From UBA4421 sp002470275 (GTDB lineage: Bacteria > Pseudomonadota > Gammaproteobacteria > Pseudomonadales > Azotimanducaceae): a stretch of DNA of 25,383 nt. The notes under the pieces were generated by a model. It worked only from the letters and a program-made list of their open reading frames with translations, made no database searches and was not told the origin of the DNA. How positions within the stretch are numbered: position 1 is the first letter of the stretch; the number at the start of each line of letters is the position of its first letter. This document shows, one piece after another, positions 15,249-24,012 of this stretch. The position numbers and the translations under genes were made by a program. The stretch spans positions 1-25,383 of the forward strand of contig CAJXDR010000035.1 in the NCBI GenBank assembly GCA_913052345.1, written 5' to 3'.

Positions 15249-15389
15249 ATTGCGCTTTTTCAGGAGTACACTGAAGCGCCTGGTCGCCGATCAACGACCA
15301 CATGAACCTGCCTCCCACAAGGCGGTACAGTCGAAGAATTATTCAAAGATACCGGATAGGTCATCTCCAGCAGTGAGCGCTCGGAAAAC
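15249..15389. promoter_or_regulatory. Divergent promoter region between 8-oxoguanine deaminase and xdhA genes
   Basis: This 141-bp gap must carry the promoters for the deaminase gene and the xdh operon. A weak inverted repeat, CGGTA/TACCG, brackets an A/T-rich segment around 15324-15356. I cannot place -10 and -35 boxes with confidence, and xdhA has only a weak ribosome-binding site. Confidence 0.35.
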
Positions 15390-16835
15390 ATGAAACAAGG
15401 GCCCCCGTTACAGGAAAGCGATATCTCAATTTCATGCGTCGTGAACGATTCGTTAGTTCAGGTTGATCAGGTCGACGTCAACACTTCGGTGCTTTACTTC
15501 TTAAGAGATCATTTAAACCTGCGGGGTACCAAGGAGGGGTGTGGTTCTGGCGACTGCGGCGCGTGCACCGTCATCCTTTCTGACTTGGAAGGCGATGATC
15601 CGAGCTACTATGCCATCAATTCCTGCATCGCCCCGGCGGGTGTATTGAATGGCAAGCAGGTGATCAGCGTCGAAGGGTTAGCCATTGGGGAGACGCTGCA
15701 TCCTGTGCAGCAGGCCATGGTGGACTGTCATGGCAGTCAGTGTGGATTTTGTACGCCGGGTTTTGTGATGGCACTGGTGGATCACAGCTTAAAGCCCGAT
15801 GTTTCAAGTCAGTGTGGTTATGCCGATGTTGTCTCGGCCATCAGCGGCAATCTGTGCCGGTGTACGGGTTATAGACCGATTGTAAAGGCGGGCATGGATG
15901 CCTGTGCGAGGGCTAATCCTAAGCAGTTCGTGCCCACTGATGACGTCAGGGCGGGCCTTCTGAGCGGGCTGAAGGAAGAGCGTGGTGAGCAAAACTACTT
16001 GGCGCCCGATACTGAGCTTGAACTCGCCCAAGCCTTAGCCAATCCCCTGCCCGGCAGGTCGCGTCTGCTGCTGGCCGGCGGGACGGATGCCTGGTTAGAG
16101 GTGACTCAAAACTTACGCTCATTCGATCAGGTTATAGACCTATCCAAAATCAAGAGCCTAACGCAGATAGACGAATCCCACGGGAGGCTCGCTATCGGTT
16201 CAGCGACCACGCAAACCCAGCTGCTTGAGTATTTTGACCAAGACCCGTCAGCGTGTGCCCATATCAGCGCCTTCCTGCATCGCTTTGGATCAAAGCAGGT
16301 CCGCAATCGCGCGACCCTCGGGGGGAACCTCTGTAGCGCATCGCCGGTGGGTGATTGGTCTCCGCTGTTGTTGGCGCTAGACGCGGAATTGGTGGCTGCC
16401 AGCCTCAAAGGGCGAAGAACCATTTCAATACGTGACTTCTTTACGGGCTACCGAAAAACCTGCCTTGGGGCAGATGAATATCTTGCGTCCATAGAGTTCG
16501 AGTTGCCCGCAGATTGGCGCGCCGTCCAGGTGCACAAAGTGACAAAGCGTTTTGAGGACGATATTTCCTCGGTCTTCCTTGCGCTAAATTTACACCTCGA
16601 CGGGTTAAAAATATCCGGCTTGAGAATTGCCCTGGGCGGTATGGCAGAAACGCCAATTCGCTTCTTTGAGCTAGAAGATTTTTTACAGGGACAAAGGATT
16701 GAGTCCTTAGACTGGGCTGGCGTGAAGAACCTAATTCGCTCATCTCTATCGCCAATTTCTGATGTGCGCGCCTCCTCGGAATACCGCTCTGCCATGGTCT
16801 ATCAATTGATCAGGACAACGTTGTTGAATGAATAA
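15390..16835 (+). CDS. xdhA: Xanthine dehydrogenase small subunit (2Fe-2S and FAD)
   Basis: A 481-residue electron-transfer subunit. The ferredoxin-like 2Fe-2S site uses C51, C56, C59 (in GCGSGDCGACTV) and C79. The second cluster uses C118 and C121 (QCGFCTPG) and C156 and C158 (NLCRCTGYRP). The FAD domain begins near residue 200 with LLLAGGTDAWLEV and continues with RNRATLGGNLCSASPVGDW (about 304-322) and the CO-dehydrogenase flavoprotein C-terminal domain. Electrons from the molybdenum subunit pass through these centres to NAD. The organisation matches two-subunit bacterial XdhAB. ATG at 15390 opens the operon, and the 3' end overlaps xdhB by 8 bp. Confidence 0.95.
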   Translation: MKQGPPLQESDISISCVVNDSLVQVDQVDVNTSVLYFLRDHLNLRGTKEGCGSGDCGACTVILSDLEGDDPSYYAINSCIAPAGVLNGKQVISVEGLAIGETLHPVQQAMVDCHGSQCGFCTPGFVMALVDHSLKPDVSSQCGYADVVSAISGNLCRCTGYRPIVKAGMDACARANPKQFVPTDDVRAGLLSGLKEERGEQNYLAPDTELELAQALANPLPGRSRLLLAGGTDAWLEVTQNLRSFDQVIDLSKIKSLTQIDESHGRLAIGSATTQTQLLEYFDQDPSACAHISAFLHRFGSKQVRNRATLGGNLCSASPVGDWSPLLLALDAELVAASLKGRRTISIRDFFTGYRKTCLGADEYLASIEFELPADWRAVQVHKVTKRFEDDISSVFLALNLHLDGLKISGLRIALGGMAETPIRFFELEDFLQGQRIESLDWAGVKNLIRSSLSPISDVRASSEYRSAMVYQLIRTTLLNE

Positions 16836-19158
16836 AAAGCACGGCAGCTCGAACAATCAGACCAGCGCCCCTGACGTTCATGAGTCTGCTGTGGCCCACG
16901 TGACCGGGAGAGCGCTGTATGTTGACGACATTCCTCTGCCAGAAAATGCGCTGCATGTAGCCGTCGGCGTATCGTCGTGTGCGAAGGGGCGGCTGGAAAA
17001 AATCACTCTGACGGACGTTTGGTCCAGCGAGGGCGTTGTTGATGTGCTGACCGCAGCGGACATTCCCGGTGTGAACGAGGTGGGTGCCGTGCTACCGGGA
17101 GAACCGCTGTTAGCGGATGATTTGGTGGAATATATCGGACAACCTATCTTTGCTGTGGCCGCGCGCACCAAGGAGTTGGCGCGAGTGGCCGTGCAAAGAG
17201 CCCAGGTGGACTATCACGCGCTCGAGCCGACCCTGGAGATAGAGCAGGCGCTGGAGGAGGAAGCCTTTGTGACGCCAGGGCGAGTGTGGGGCGATGCGTC
17301 CATCCAGGACCATTTATCCGCGGCGCCGGTGGCGTCGCACTCCCAGCTGTATATCAGGGGTCAAGAGCACTTCTACTTAGAACCTCAGGCGGCTTTTGCC
17401 ATGCCTCGAGACGACGGCATTTCCATTATGACCTCATCCCAGCATTTGGCTGAGGTGCAGAAGATCATTGCCGAGGTCCTTAACCAACCCATGCATCGAG
17501 TGAGCGTTGAGTGTCGCCGTATGGGTGGAGCCTTTGGCGGCAAGGAGACTCAGGCCGCCCCCCTGGCCGCGCTGTGTGCGCTGTTCGCTCAGCGTCTAGG
17601 GCGGGCAGTGAAATATCGATACGCTCGCAAAGAGGATATGGTGCAAACAGGCAAGCGCCACGACTTCTCGGCTGGGATCAGGCTGGGTGCCGACGAGGAT
17701 GGCGTGTTACAGGCCGCAGATTTTCATTTGGCAGCCAAGTGCGGCTTTTCACCAGATTTGTCAGACGGCATTGTTGATCGAGCGATGCTGCACGCAGATA
17801 ACGCATACTTCATTCCTCGCGCTCGCATTACCGGCTTAAGGATGAAGACAAATACCGTCTCCAACACGGCATTTCGTGGCTTTGGCGGCCCCCAAGGAAT
17901 GCTCGCCATGGAAGCGGCCATGGATGACCTCGCCTATCGGTTAGGTGAAGAACCGCTGGTGGTTCGACAAAGAAACTTTTATCGCGAGGGGCACGACCTA
18001 ACGCCCTATAAACAGCAGGTGAAGCAACTCTGTATCGGCCCTCTGGTGGAGGACTTGGTCAGCGGCTCTGAGTATTGGGCGCGTCGCGCGGCCATCAAGA
18101 AACACAATCAGGGCAACCCCCGTTGGCGAAAGGGAATCAGCCTTAACCCAGTAAAGTTTGGCATTTCCTTTACCCTAAAACATCTGAATCAAGCGTCCGC
18201 GCTGGTCCATCTCTATACGGACGGCAGCATTGAAGTTGCCCATGGCGGGACAGAAATGGGGCAGGGGCTCTACACAAAGGTGCGCGCTATCGTTGCGCGC
18301 GCCTTCGGCGTGCCCGTTAGCTGCGTTCTGAATGCCGCGACGCGGACAGATAAGATCCCCAATGCGTCACCGACGGCGGCGTCTTCCGGGGCAGATTTGA
18401 ACGGCATGGCGGCCCTGACTGCGTGTGAAACGCTCAAGGAAAGGCTTCAAGCCTTTGTTAGTGAGCAGCTTGGGGTAAGCGTGAAGGCGTCCTTTGCGCA
18501 GGGCGAGGCATGCTTTTACGATGACCAGGGGACGTTGCTGAAAAGCCTGCCCCTTGGTGAGCTTGTTAGTGAAGCCTATGTCGGGCGCGTCCATCTTTCT
18601 GCGACGGGTTTCTACAGCACTCCGGACATCGGTATGGACAAGGACGTTGGCGAAGGGCGGCCCTTTTATTATTTCGCTAATGGCGCCGCAGTATCCGAGG
18701 TGGAAGTCGATACGCAGACGGGTCAGTACCATGTCCTGCGCACGGACATTTTGCATGATGTGGGTAATTCCCTGGCGTCGGGGATTGATATGGGCCAAAT
18801 TGAGGGCGGATTTGTCCAGGGGATGGGCTGGTTGACCACCGAGGAGTTGTCCTGGGACGACAGCGGAAAAATTATGTCTAACGCACCGTCAAACTATAAA
18901 ATACCCACAGCCCATGATGTGCCCAAGGACTTTAGGGTTGGCTTTTTCGATTCAGAAAATTTGGAGCCGACGGTTCATCGTTCCAAGGCCGTTGGGGAGC
19001 CGCCTTTCATGCTCGCGATCTCCGTCTGGTGCGCTCTCAGGGATGCGTGCGCTAGCCTGACGGACTACCGCACGCTACCGCCTCTGGCCGTGCCCGCAAC
19101 TGCCGAGCAGGTGTTTCATTGTCTTCAAAGAGCGAAAAAAGCTGATGTCTCCAACTGA
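16828..19158 (+). CDS. xdhB: Xanthine dehydrogenase large subunit (molybdopterin)
   Basis: A 776-residue catalytic subunit that oxidises hypoxanthine to xanthine and xanthine to urate. Visible active-site elements: GGAFGGKE (233-240, E240 matching the purine-contact glutamate), NTAFRGFGGPQG with R350 (the arginine characteristic of xanthine oxidoreductases rather than aldehyde oxidases), HGGTEMGQGLYTK, TAASSGADLNG, and KAVGEPPFML with the base-catalyst E724. Length fits other bacterial XdhB proteins. The ATG at 16828 overlaps xdhA, and the 3' end overlaps xdhC by 14 bp, so translation is probably coupled. Confidence 0.95.
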   Translation: MNKKHGSSNNQTSAPDVHESAVAHVTGRALYVDDIPLPENALHVAVGVSSCAKGRLEKITLTDVWSSEGVVDVLTAADIPGVNEVGAVLPGEPLLADDLVEYIGQPIFAVAARTKELARVAVQRAQVDYHALEPTLEIEQALEEEAFVTPGRVWGDASIQDHLSAAPVASHSQLYIRGQEHFYLEPQAAFAMPRDDGISIMTSSQHLAEVQKIIAEVLNQPMHRVSVECRRMGGAFGGKETQAAPLAALCALFAQRLGRAVKYRYARKEDMVQTGKRHDFSAGIRLGADEDGVLQAADFHLAAKCGFSPDLSDGIVDRAMLHADNAYFIPRARITGLRMKTNTVSNTAFRGFGGPQGMLAMEAAMDDLAYRLGEEPLVVRQRNFYREGHDLTPYKQQVKQLCIGPLVEDLVSGSEYWARRAAIKKHNQGNPRWRKGISLNPVKFGISFTLKHLNQASALVHLYTDGSIEVAHGGTEMGQGLYTKVRAIVARAFGVPVSCVLNAATRTDKIPNASPTAASSGADLNGMAALTACETLKERLQAFVSEQLGVSVKASFAQGEACFYDDQGTLLKSLPLGELVSEAYVGRVHLSATGFYSTPDIGMDKDVGEGRPFYYFANGAAVSEVEVDTQTGQYHVLRTDILHDVGNSLASGIDMGQIEGGFVQGMGWLTTEELSWDDSGKIMSNAPSNYKIPTAHDVPKDFRVGFFDSENLEPTVHRSKAVGEPPFMLAISVWCALRDACASLTDYRTLPPLAVPATAEQVFHCLQRAKKADVSN

Positions 19159-20026
19159 GGATAACCCGCCCCGGCTCAAGGCTGCCGCCGTGGCCAACGG
19201 TGATACGTGGCGCAAGGCGCTGTGTGACTGCAGTGATGCTGGCGTGGCCCACGTGCTGGTGTCAGTAACGGACATTACGGGCTCTGCGCCGCGTGATCGC
19301 GGCGCAAAAATGGTTGTGACGGCCTCTGGGGTTTTTGATTCCATTGGTGGCGGTGAGCTGGAGAGGCTAGCCATCGAGCATGCGCGCAGCAAACTTGCAG
19401 CTGCCGATCAATACGCTATCGAAACCAAAAAATTTCCTCTGGCGGCGGCGGCGCTTCAATGCTGCGGGGGGTCAATGACCCTGATGTTTGAGGTCTTTAT
19501 GAGCCCTACCTGCAACGTGGTGATCTTCGGCGCCGGTCACGTTGGCAAACAGCTGTGTGCGCTGCTATCACCCCTGCCGATTCATACGACCTTAGTGGAC
19601 TCAAGGGAAGATTGGTTGTGCAGCAGTACCGCCGAAGAAAAAGTGTTGGGGGGCGATGAGGCGTCAGAGATTGCGGAGATTTGCCGGCGTGTGCCCAAGC
19701 ATGCGTATAGCTACATCATGACCCACAGCCACCTGATTGATTTTGAGATCGTAAAGCATCTGGCACAGCGACAGGATCTCAGGTTCCTTGGGCTTATTGG
19801 ATCAGAAACGAAGTGGCGCAATTTTGAAACGCGCCTGCGTCGAGAGGGGCTTACGGCGCGTCAGCTCGCCAATGTTACCTGTCCCATTGGCAGCAAAGGC
19901 CTCACGTTCAAAGAGCCGTCGGCAATCGCGATAAGCATCGCCAGTGATCTGCTCATCAAAGTCTCAAATACGGGTGTGGCGAATGGCGTGGGAATAATGC
20001 ACCCCATGGCGACTGGGGCAGATTGA
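19145..20026 (+). CDS. xdhC: Molybdenum cofactor sulfurylation/insertion chaperone XdhC
   Basis: A 293-residue accessory protein that in studied systems binds the molybdenum cofactor and delivers it to XdhB. The N-terminal XdhC/CoxI domain shows SVTDITGSAPRDRGAKMVV and SIGGGELE. The C-terminal Rossmann-type domain begins with VVIFGAGHVGKQLCALL (about 120-136), followed by LVDSREDW and later FLGLIGSETKW. The gene starts inside the end of xdhB and stops one base before the uraD start, consistent with one polycistronic mRNA. Confidence 0.92.
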   Translation: MSPTEDNPPRLKAAAVANGDTWRKALCDCSDAGVAHVLVSVTDITGSAPRDRGAKMVVTASGVFDSIGGGELERLAIEHARSKLAAADQYAIETKKFPLAAAALQCCGGSMTLMFEVFMSPTCNVVIFGAGHVGKQLCALLSPLPIHTTLVDSREDWLCSSTAEEKVLGGDEASEIAEICRRVPKHAYSYIMTHSHLIDFEIVKHLAQRQDLRFLGLIGSETKWRNFETRLRREGLTARQLANVTCPIGSKGLTFKEPSAIAISIASDLLIKVSNTGVANGVGIMHPMATGAD

Positions 20027-20027
20027 A

Positions 20028-20558
20028 GTGATCCGCCTGCTAGAGTTTAACCAACTTGAGGCTGCTCAGGCCGAGGCCCAGGTTCTGGCGTGGTGTTCAA
20101 GTACAGAGTGGGCAAAGGAAATGGTGGCGGGGCGCCCCTACACCAGCGTTGACCAACTGTGCCGCACGGCCGGTCGCATCTGGGCAAATGCAGACCGAGA
20201 GGACGTGCTCGAGGCGATTCTGGCTCATCCGCTGATTGGGGACAAAAAAATCATTGGCAAGGATCAATCCTCGGATCAGGGCAATGCACGGGCCGCGAAA
20301 GAGCAAAAGCTTGTCGCCCTGGCCAGCGAACAAACGCTGGAACAACTGGAGGCGATGAACAGCGCCTATTATCAAAAGCACGGGTTCATCTTTCTCATCT
20401 TTGCAAAGGGTAAGCCTGCGAATGAAATGCTGGCCGCTCTGATGCAGAGGATCGAGAACACTACCGAGGTTGAAATTCACAACGCGGCAGTCCAGCAGGG
20501 ATTCATTACCGAGAATAGAATCAGACAAAGTTTTTCGCCGGCTCAGGAGTCCCTGTGA
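20028..20558 (+). CDS. uraD: OHCU decarboxylase (2-oxo-4-hydroxy-4-carboxy-5-ureidoimidazoline decarboxylase)
   Basis: A 176-residue enzyme for the third step from urate, giving S-allantoin. The catalytic histidine is H67 in AHPLIGD, and the catalytic glutamate is best aligned to E92 in AAKEQ. YYQKHGFIFLIFAKG (114-128) is the family's characteristic core, and R164 near the C-terminus is the probable substrate arginine. The Ser that often lies three residues before the catalytic Glu is Ala here, and the loop between H67 and E92 is several residues longer than in typical relatives. Start is GTG at 20028, one base after the xdhC stop. The end overlaps uraH as GTGA. Confidence 0.9.
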   Translation: MIRLLEFNQLEAAQAEAQVLAWCSSTEWAKEMVAGRPYTSVDQLCRTAGRIWANADREDVLEAILAHPLIGDKKIIGKDQSSDQGNARAAKEQKLVALASEQTLEQLEAMNSAYYQKHGFIFLIFAKGKPANEMLAALMQRIENTTEVEIHNAAVQQGFITENRIRQSFSPAQESL

Positions 20559-20887
20559 TACACCAAGAAATCACGCTTAGCACCCACGTCTTGGATACTA
20601 CGCTCGGGGCCCCGGCCTCGGGTATCACGATAGAACTCTATGACTCCGACCATAGGTTGCTCAGTACGTCAGAGACAAATCAGGACGGGCGGGTTCAGAA
20701 CTGGCCTGGTTTAACCCAGCTTGCGCCCGGTGCCTACCGCTTGCGCTTTGACGTGCAGCGCTATGAGCCGAGTTCCGGGTTCTACCCCCTGATTGACATT
20801 AACTTTCAAATTGGCGAGACCCCGAGGCACTACCATGTCCCGCTGCTGCTGAGTCAGTATGGCTACAGCACGTACCTAGGTAGCTAG
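20555..20887 (+). CDS. uraH: 5-hydroxyisourate hydrolase (transthyretin-like)
   Basis: A 110-residue transthyretin-fold enzyme that opens 5-hydroxyisourate to OHCU, the step after PuuD. Conserved residues: H11 in STHVLDT, R46 in DGRV, H92/H94 in RHYHVPLLLS. The invariant C-terminal tetrapeptide YRGS reads YLGS here (L108; codon CTA where CGA would give Arg). Start is GTG at 20555, overlapping the uraD stop, with AGGAG at 20545-20549. Length and fold are otherwise complete, with no signal peptide. It may be reduced in activity or adapted; the single-base difference could also be a sequencing error. Confidence 0.92.
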   Translation: MIHQEITLSTHVLDTTLGAPASGITIELYDSDHRLLSTSETNQDGRVQNWPGLTQLAPGAYRLRFDVQRYEPSSGFYPLIDINFQIGETPRHYHVPLLLSQYGYSTYLGS

Positions 20888-22180
20888 ATGTCAGCGATTT
20901 CTCGATTTCGAGCACGGCTTATCAGCTTTGAGCTGGATGCCAGCGATGGGGTGCAGATGGTCCACATCGAGGACGGTGTGCTCTCCCTCTCGGGGTCAAA
21001 GATAGCAGGGGTGCAGAGCACCGCAGAGTATCTGGGGCAGGGTGGGGATATCGAGGCCTGCGAGGACCTGCGACCCGCGCTCATCATGCCCGGGTTTATC
21101 GATACCCACCTTCACGCGCCCCAGTACCGCATCATGGGTGCCTTCGGGACGCGGCTCCTGGACTGGCTTGAAAAATACGCCTTCCCCGCTGAGCTGGCGT
21201 TTGCCGACGCCCAGTATGCGGCGGCAGAGGCAGAGCATTTCGTAAATACGATGCTTGCTAACGGAACGACATCATCCCAGCTCTTTACCACGACCCATGC
21301 GCATACTTGTGATGCGTTGTTTGCGGCTGCGGCAAAGCGCAATCTGTGTCTGATCGCCGGCAAGGTGATGATGGATCAAAATGCCCCAAGCGGACTGCTG
21401 AGTGCTGCCGAGGTGTGTGCAAGAGAAACTCAAACCCTGATCGATCGGTGGCATCATCGGGGCCGGGCCGCCTATGCACTCACGCCTCGGTTCGCGATAA
21501 CGTCCAGTGAGCGACAGCTAGATTATTGTCGTGGGCTACGGCAGGCGAATCCCACCGTGCTCGTGCAGACACATTTGTCGGAAAATCCCGAAGAGCTGGC
21601 AGAAGTCAGCAGATTGTTCCCTGGCGCGAAGGATTATCTCGACGTTTATGAATCCTATAATCTTCTGGGTCCAAGCAGCACCTTTGCCCACTGTATCCAC
21701 CTCAGTGACGGAGAGCGAAGTCGGCTCTTTGACTCCCAGTCCAAGGTCGCCTTTTGCCCGAGCTCCAACCTATTTTTGGGCAGCGGTCTCTTGGATGTGG
21801 CGGAGATACCCTGGGACAATTTTTCCGTCGCCTCTGACGTCGGCGGCGGCACCAGCCTGTCCATGCTGACCACCTGCGCCGAAGCCTATAAGGTGTGTCA
21901 GCTAAAAAATAGAACCCTGCACCCCTATGAATTGCTCTACGCGGCCACTGCCGGGAATGCGAAGGCGCTAAGCCTAGAGCAGGAAGTCGGGCAGCTAAAA
22001 GAGGGGTTCTGGGCCGACTTTATCGTCGTCGATGCGGAGCACGATATCGCGCTGAGAAAGACCAACTGGGGGCTAGAGCATTTGGAGGGGGCGTTATTTT
22101 CGCTGATTATGTTTGGGGGTCGTCAAAACATCCTTCGGACCTACGTGGCGGGTGAGTTGGTACACGGCGGAGCCAGTTGA
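20888..22180 (+). CDS. guaD: Guanine deaminase
   Basis: A 430-residue Zn amidohydrolase that converts guanine to xanthine and feeds XdhAB. Motifs: PGFIDTHLHAPQY (H74, H76), GTTSSQLFTTTHA, GKVMMDQNAP, LTPRFAITSS, QTHLSENPEEL, FAHCIHLS, FCPSSNLFLGSG and ASDVGGGTSLSM. APQY, the VMMDQN block and LTPRFA are specific to guanine deaminases within the superfamily. Length is normal. The ATG follows the uraH stop directly, and the 3' end overlaps or abuts puuD. Confidence 0.93.
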   Translation: MSAISRFRARLISFELDASDGVQMVHIEDGVLSLSGSKIAGVQSTAEYLGQGGDIEACEDLRPALIMPGFIDTHLHAPQYRIMGAFGTRLLDWLEKYAFPAELAFADAQYAAAEAEHFVNTMLANGTTSSQLFTTTHAHTCDALFAAAAKRNLCLIAGKVMMDQNAPSGLLSAAEVCARETQTLIDRWHHRGRAAYALTPRFAITSSERQLDYCRGLRQANPTVLVQTHLSENPEELAEVSRLFPGAKDYLDVYESYNLLGPSSTFAHCIHLSDGERSRLFDSQSKVAFCPSSNLFLGSGLLDVAEIPWDNFSVASDVGGGTSLSMLTTCAEAYKVCQLKNRTLHPYELLYAATAGNAKALSLEQEVGQLKEGFWADFIVVDAEHDIALRKTNWGLEHLEGALFSLIMFGGRQNILRTYVAGELVHGGAS

Positions 22181-22182
22181 GT

Positions 22183-23103
22183 ATGGATTTATTTTTATTT
22201 CAGCTTCACGAGTGGGCCGCCATCCTGGTCAAGGTGGCCCATATCATCGCGGGCATCGCGTGGATTGGCGCATCCTTCTACTTCGTGTGGCTGGAAAACA
22301 GCCTGCAAAAGGTGGATGAGGCGAAGCAAGAAAAAGGCGTGGCGGGAGAACTTTGGGCGCTGCACGGCGGTGGCTTTTATGAGGTGCAGAAATACGCGCT
22401 GGCGCCACCGGAGATGCCGGAAAAATTACATTGGTTTAAGTGGGAGGCCTATGCCACCTGGGCCAGCGGCATGCTTCTAATGCTGCTGGTTTACTATGCC
22501 CAGGCTCAGGGCCATCTCGCGAGCGGCGAAAGTTGGGTGCAGGACCCGGCCTATGGGGTGTTGTGGAGCCTGTCCTTGCTGGCCATAGGCGTGATCGTCT
22601 ATGAATGCATGACCCGCTATCTTCATCGATTCAGCCGCCCATTCTTAGCCTGCATTTTAGGCTGGATATCCCTTCTGTGCTGGGCGTGCTTCGAATCCTT
22701 TAGCGACCGTGCGGCTATCATTCACGTCGGCGCTATTCTGGGTACGTTCATGGTGGGTAACGTCTTTTTCAGCATCATTCCTGCCCAACGTCAGTTCGTC
22801 GATGCCATTGAAGCGGGCGCTGAATTGCCGGTTATGGCCATCGCAGAGGCTCGCATGAGATCGAGGCTCAACAACTATCTCACCCTTCCCGTGGTGATTT
22901 GCATGCTAGCGGGGCACATTGCCCATTTTTTTTCCGATCAGCTGTCTTGGCTGGCCTTGCTCCTGCTGATGGCTACCGCTGCTTACACAAGACACTTTTT
23001 CAATCTGCGAAACCAAGGCGCCATAAGGCCGCATATATTAGTGGTTAGTGCTGTGGGGTATGTTGGTCTTCTTGTAGCCATGCATGCCGGGGTGTTTGTC
23101 TAG
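22183..23103 (+). CDS. puuD: Membrane-bound urate oxidase PuuD without cytochrome domain
   Basis: About 306 residues with roughly eight hydrophobic segments. HEWAAILVKVAHIIAGIAWIG near the N-terminus, ASFYFVWLENSLQ, GGGFYEVQKYALAP and the HWFKWEAYATW motif are typical of the PuuD urate hydroxylase domain (DUF989). It should oxidise urate to 5-hydroxyisourate. Characterised PuuD proteins continue into a C-terminal cytochrome c domain of about 100 residues; here the protein stops after the last membrane segment and no CxxCH is present, so electrons must pass to a separate carrier. ATG at 22183 is my choice; a TTG at 22177 overlapping the guaD stop is possible. It is the last gene of the xdhA operon. 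Confidence 0.9.
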   Translation: MDLFLFQLHEWAAILVKVAHIIAGIAWIGASFYFVWLENSLQKVDEAKQEKGVAGELWALHGGGFYEVQKYALAPPEMPEKLHWFKWEAYATWASGMLLMLLVYYAQAQGHLASGESWVQDPAYGVLWSLSLLAIGVIVYECMTRYLHRFSRPFLACILGWISLLCWACFESFSDRAAIIHVGAILGTFMVGNVFFSIIPAQRQFVDAIEAGAELPVMAIAEARMRSRLNNYLTLPVVICMLAGHIAHFFSDQLSWLALLLLMATAAYTRHFFNLRNQGAIRPHILVVSAVGYVGLLVAMHAGVFV

Positions 23104-23111
23104 TCTCAACG

Positions 23112-23130
23112 CAGCCTAGCTGAGGTTTTT
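23112..23130 (+). terminator. Possible terminator after puuD
   Basis: CAGC-CTA-GCTG forms a short stem, followed by AGG and TTTTT, between the convergent puuD and puuE genes and running into the puuE 3' end. The stem is weak, so confidence is low. Confidence 0.3.
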
Positions 23131-24012
23131 GTGCCAGAACCGGGCGATATCAACTCGACGGCACAGCCAAACATCGTCATGGCTTCTGATGTGTTGCAAA
23201 AACCGCCTCAGCGCGCGAATTCTGCCCGGGCGTCCCGCTATTCTGCAGTGAAGGCCGATATTCAGCATTTTCGGGTACTGCTCGCCCTCTAGGATCAGCT
23301 CGTCGAAGGCATCCCTCAGGTACGCAAAGAACTGGTCACCGGAATTGAAGCCCTGAGCCGTGGCGAAACGCATGTCGTTGGTGTCCAGGGTATAGGGGAT
23401 GATCAGATGCTGACCGCTCTCGTGTTGACACCAATAGGGTAGGTCGTCGGCATAGGAATCTGAATCATATAAAAAGCCGCCGTGTTCGATGACCAGTTGG
23501 CGGGTATTAGGGCTGTCTCTTCCGGTATACCAGCCCAGGGGCGGCGCGCCCGTGACTTTCTGATGCGTCTCCACCGCTAGCGCAATTTGCGCCCGCTCTT
23601 CGTCCTTGGGCATCTCTTGATGACTGATCCAGCGATAGGCGTGACTGGCTATTTCCCAGTTAGAATTCAGCATGGCCTCCACTGCAGGTCGATTTCGCTC
23701 CAGCGCCATACCAACGCCAAAAACGGTGACTGGGACTTCATAGTGATCGAGGAGTTCTCGAAGCCTCCAAAACCCGGCGCGACTGCCATATTCGTAGAGT
23801 GACTCCATGCTCATATGGCGGTCCTGGAAGGCCTGAGCGTTAATGATTTCTGAAAGGAAGGTTTCTGAGGCCTCGTCCCCGTGCAGTACGCAGTTTTCGG
23901 CGCCCTCCTCATAATTGAGGACGAACTGTACGGCGATTTTGGCGCCATTCGGCCACCGGGAAAACGGTGCCTTGCCCGCGTAGCCGATCATGTCTCTTGG
24001 ATATTGATTCAA
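23116..24012 (-). CDS. puuE: Allantoinase PuuE (polysaccharide-deacetylase fold)
   Basis: A 298-residue enzyme hydrolysing allantoin to allantoate, of the NodB-like type unrelated to amidohydrolase allantoinases. The N-terminal NQYPRDMIGYAGKAPF, then QFVLNYEEGAENCVLHGD, EYGSRAGFWRLRELL, the EIASHAYRW motif with an ASH histidine, GWYTGRDSPNTR, and YDSDSYADDLPYW are all signature blocks of PuuE. Homology reaches the NQYPRD residues, which supports the TTG at 24012 over the ATG at 23991. It converges with puuD (12 bp gap) and has its own promoter on the minus strand. Confidence 0.92.
   Translation of the reverse strand: MNQYPRDMIGYAGKAPFSRWPNGAKIAVQFVLNYEEGAENCVLHGDEASETFLSEIINAQAFQDRHMSMESLYEYGSRAGFWRLRELLDHYEVPVTVFGVGMALERNRPAVEAMLNSNWEIASHAYRWISHQEMPKDEERAQIALAVETHQKVTGAPPLGWYTGRDSPNTRQLVIEHGGFLYDSDSYADDLPYWCQHESGQHLIIPYTLDTNDMRFATAQGFNSGDQFFAYLRDAFDELILEGEQYPKMLNIGLHCRIAGRPGRIRALRRFLQHIRSHDDVWLCRRVDIARFWHKNLS

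Noticed and set aside
20274..20310. Apparent loss of the catalytic Glu in UraD (SSDQ instead of SxxEQ)
   Set aside because: Aligning the following ALAS-TLEQL block with family members places the catalytic Glu at E92 in AAKEQ; SSDQ is part of a longer loop.
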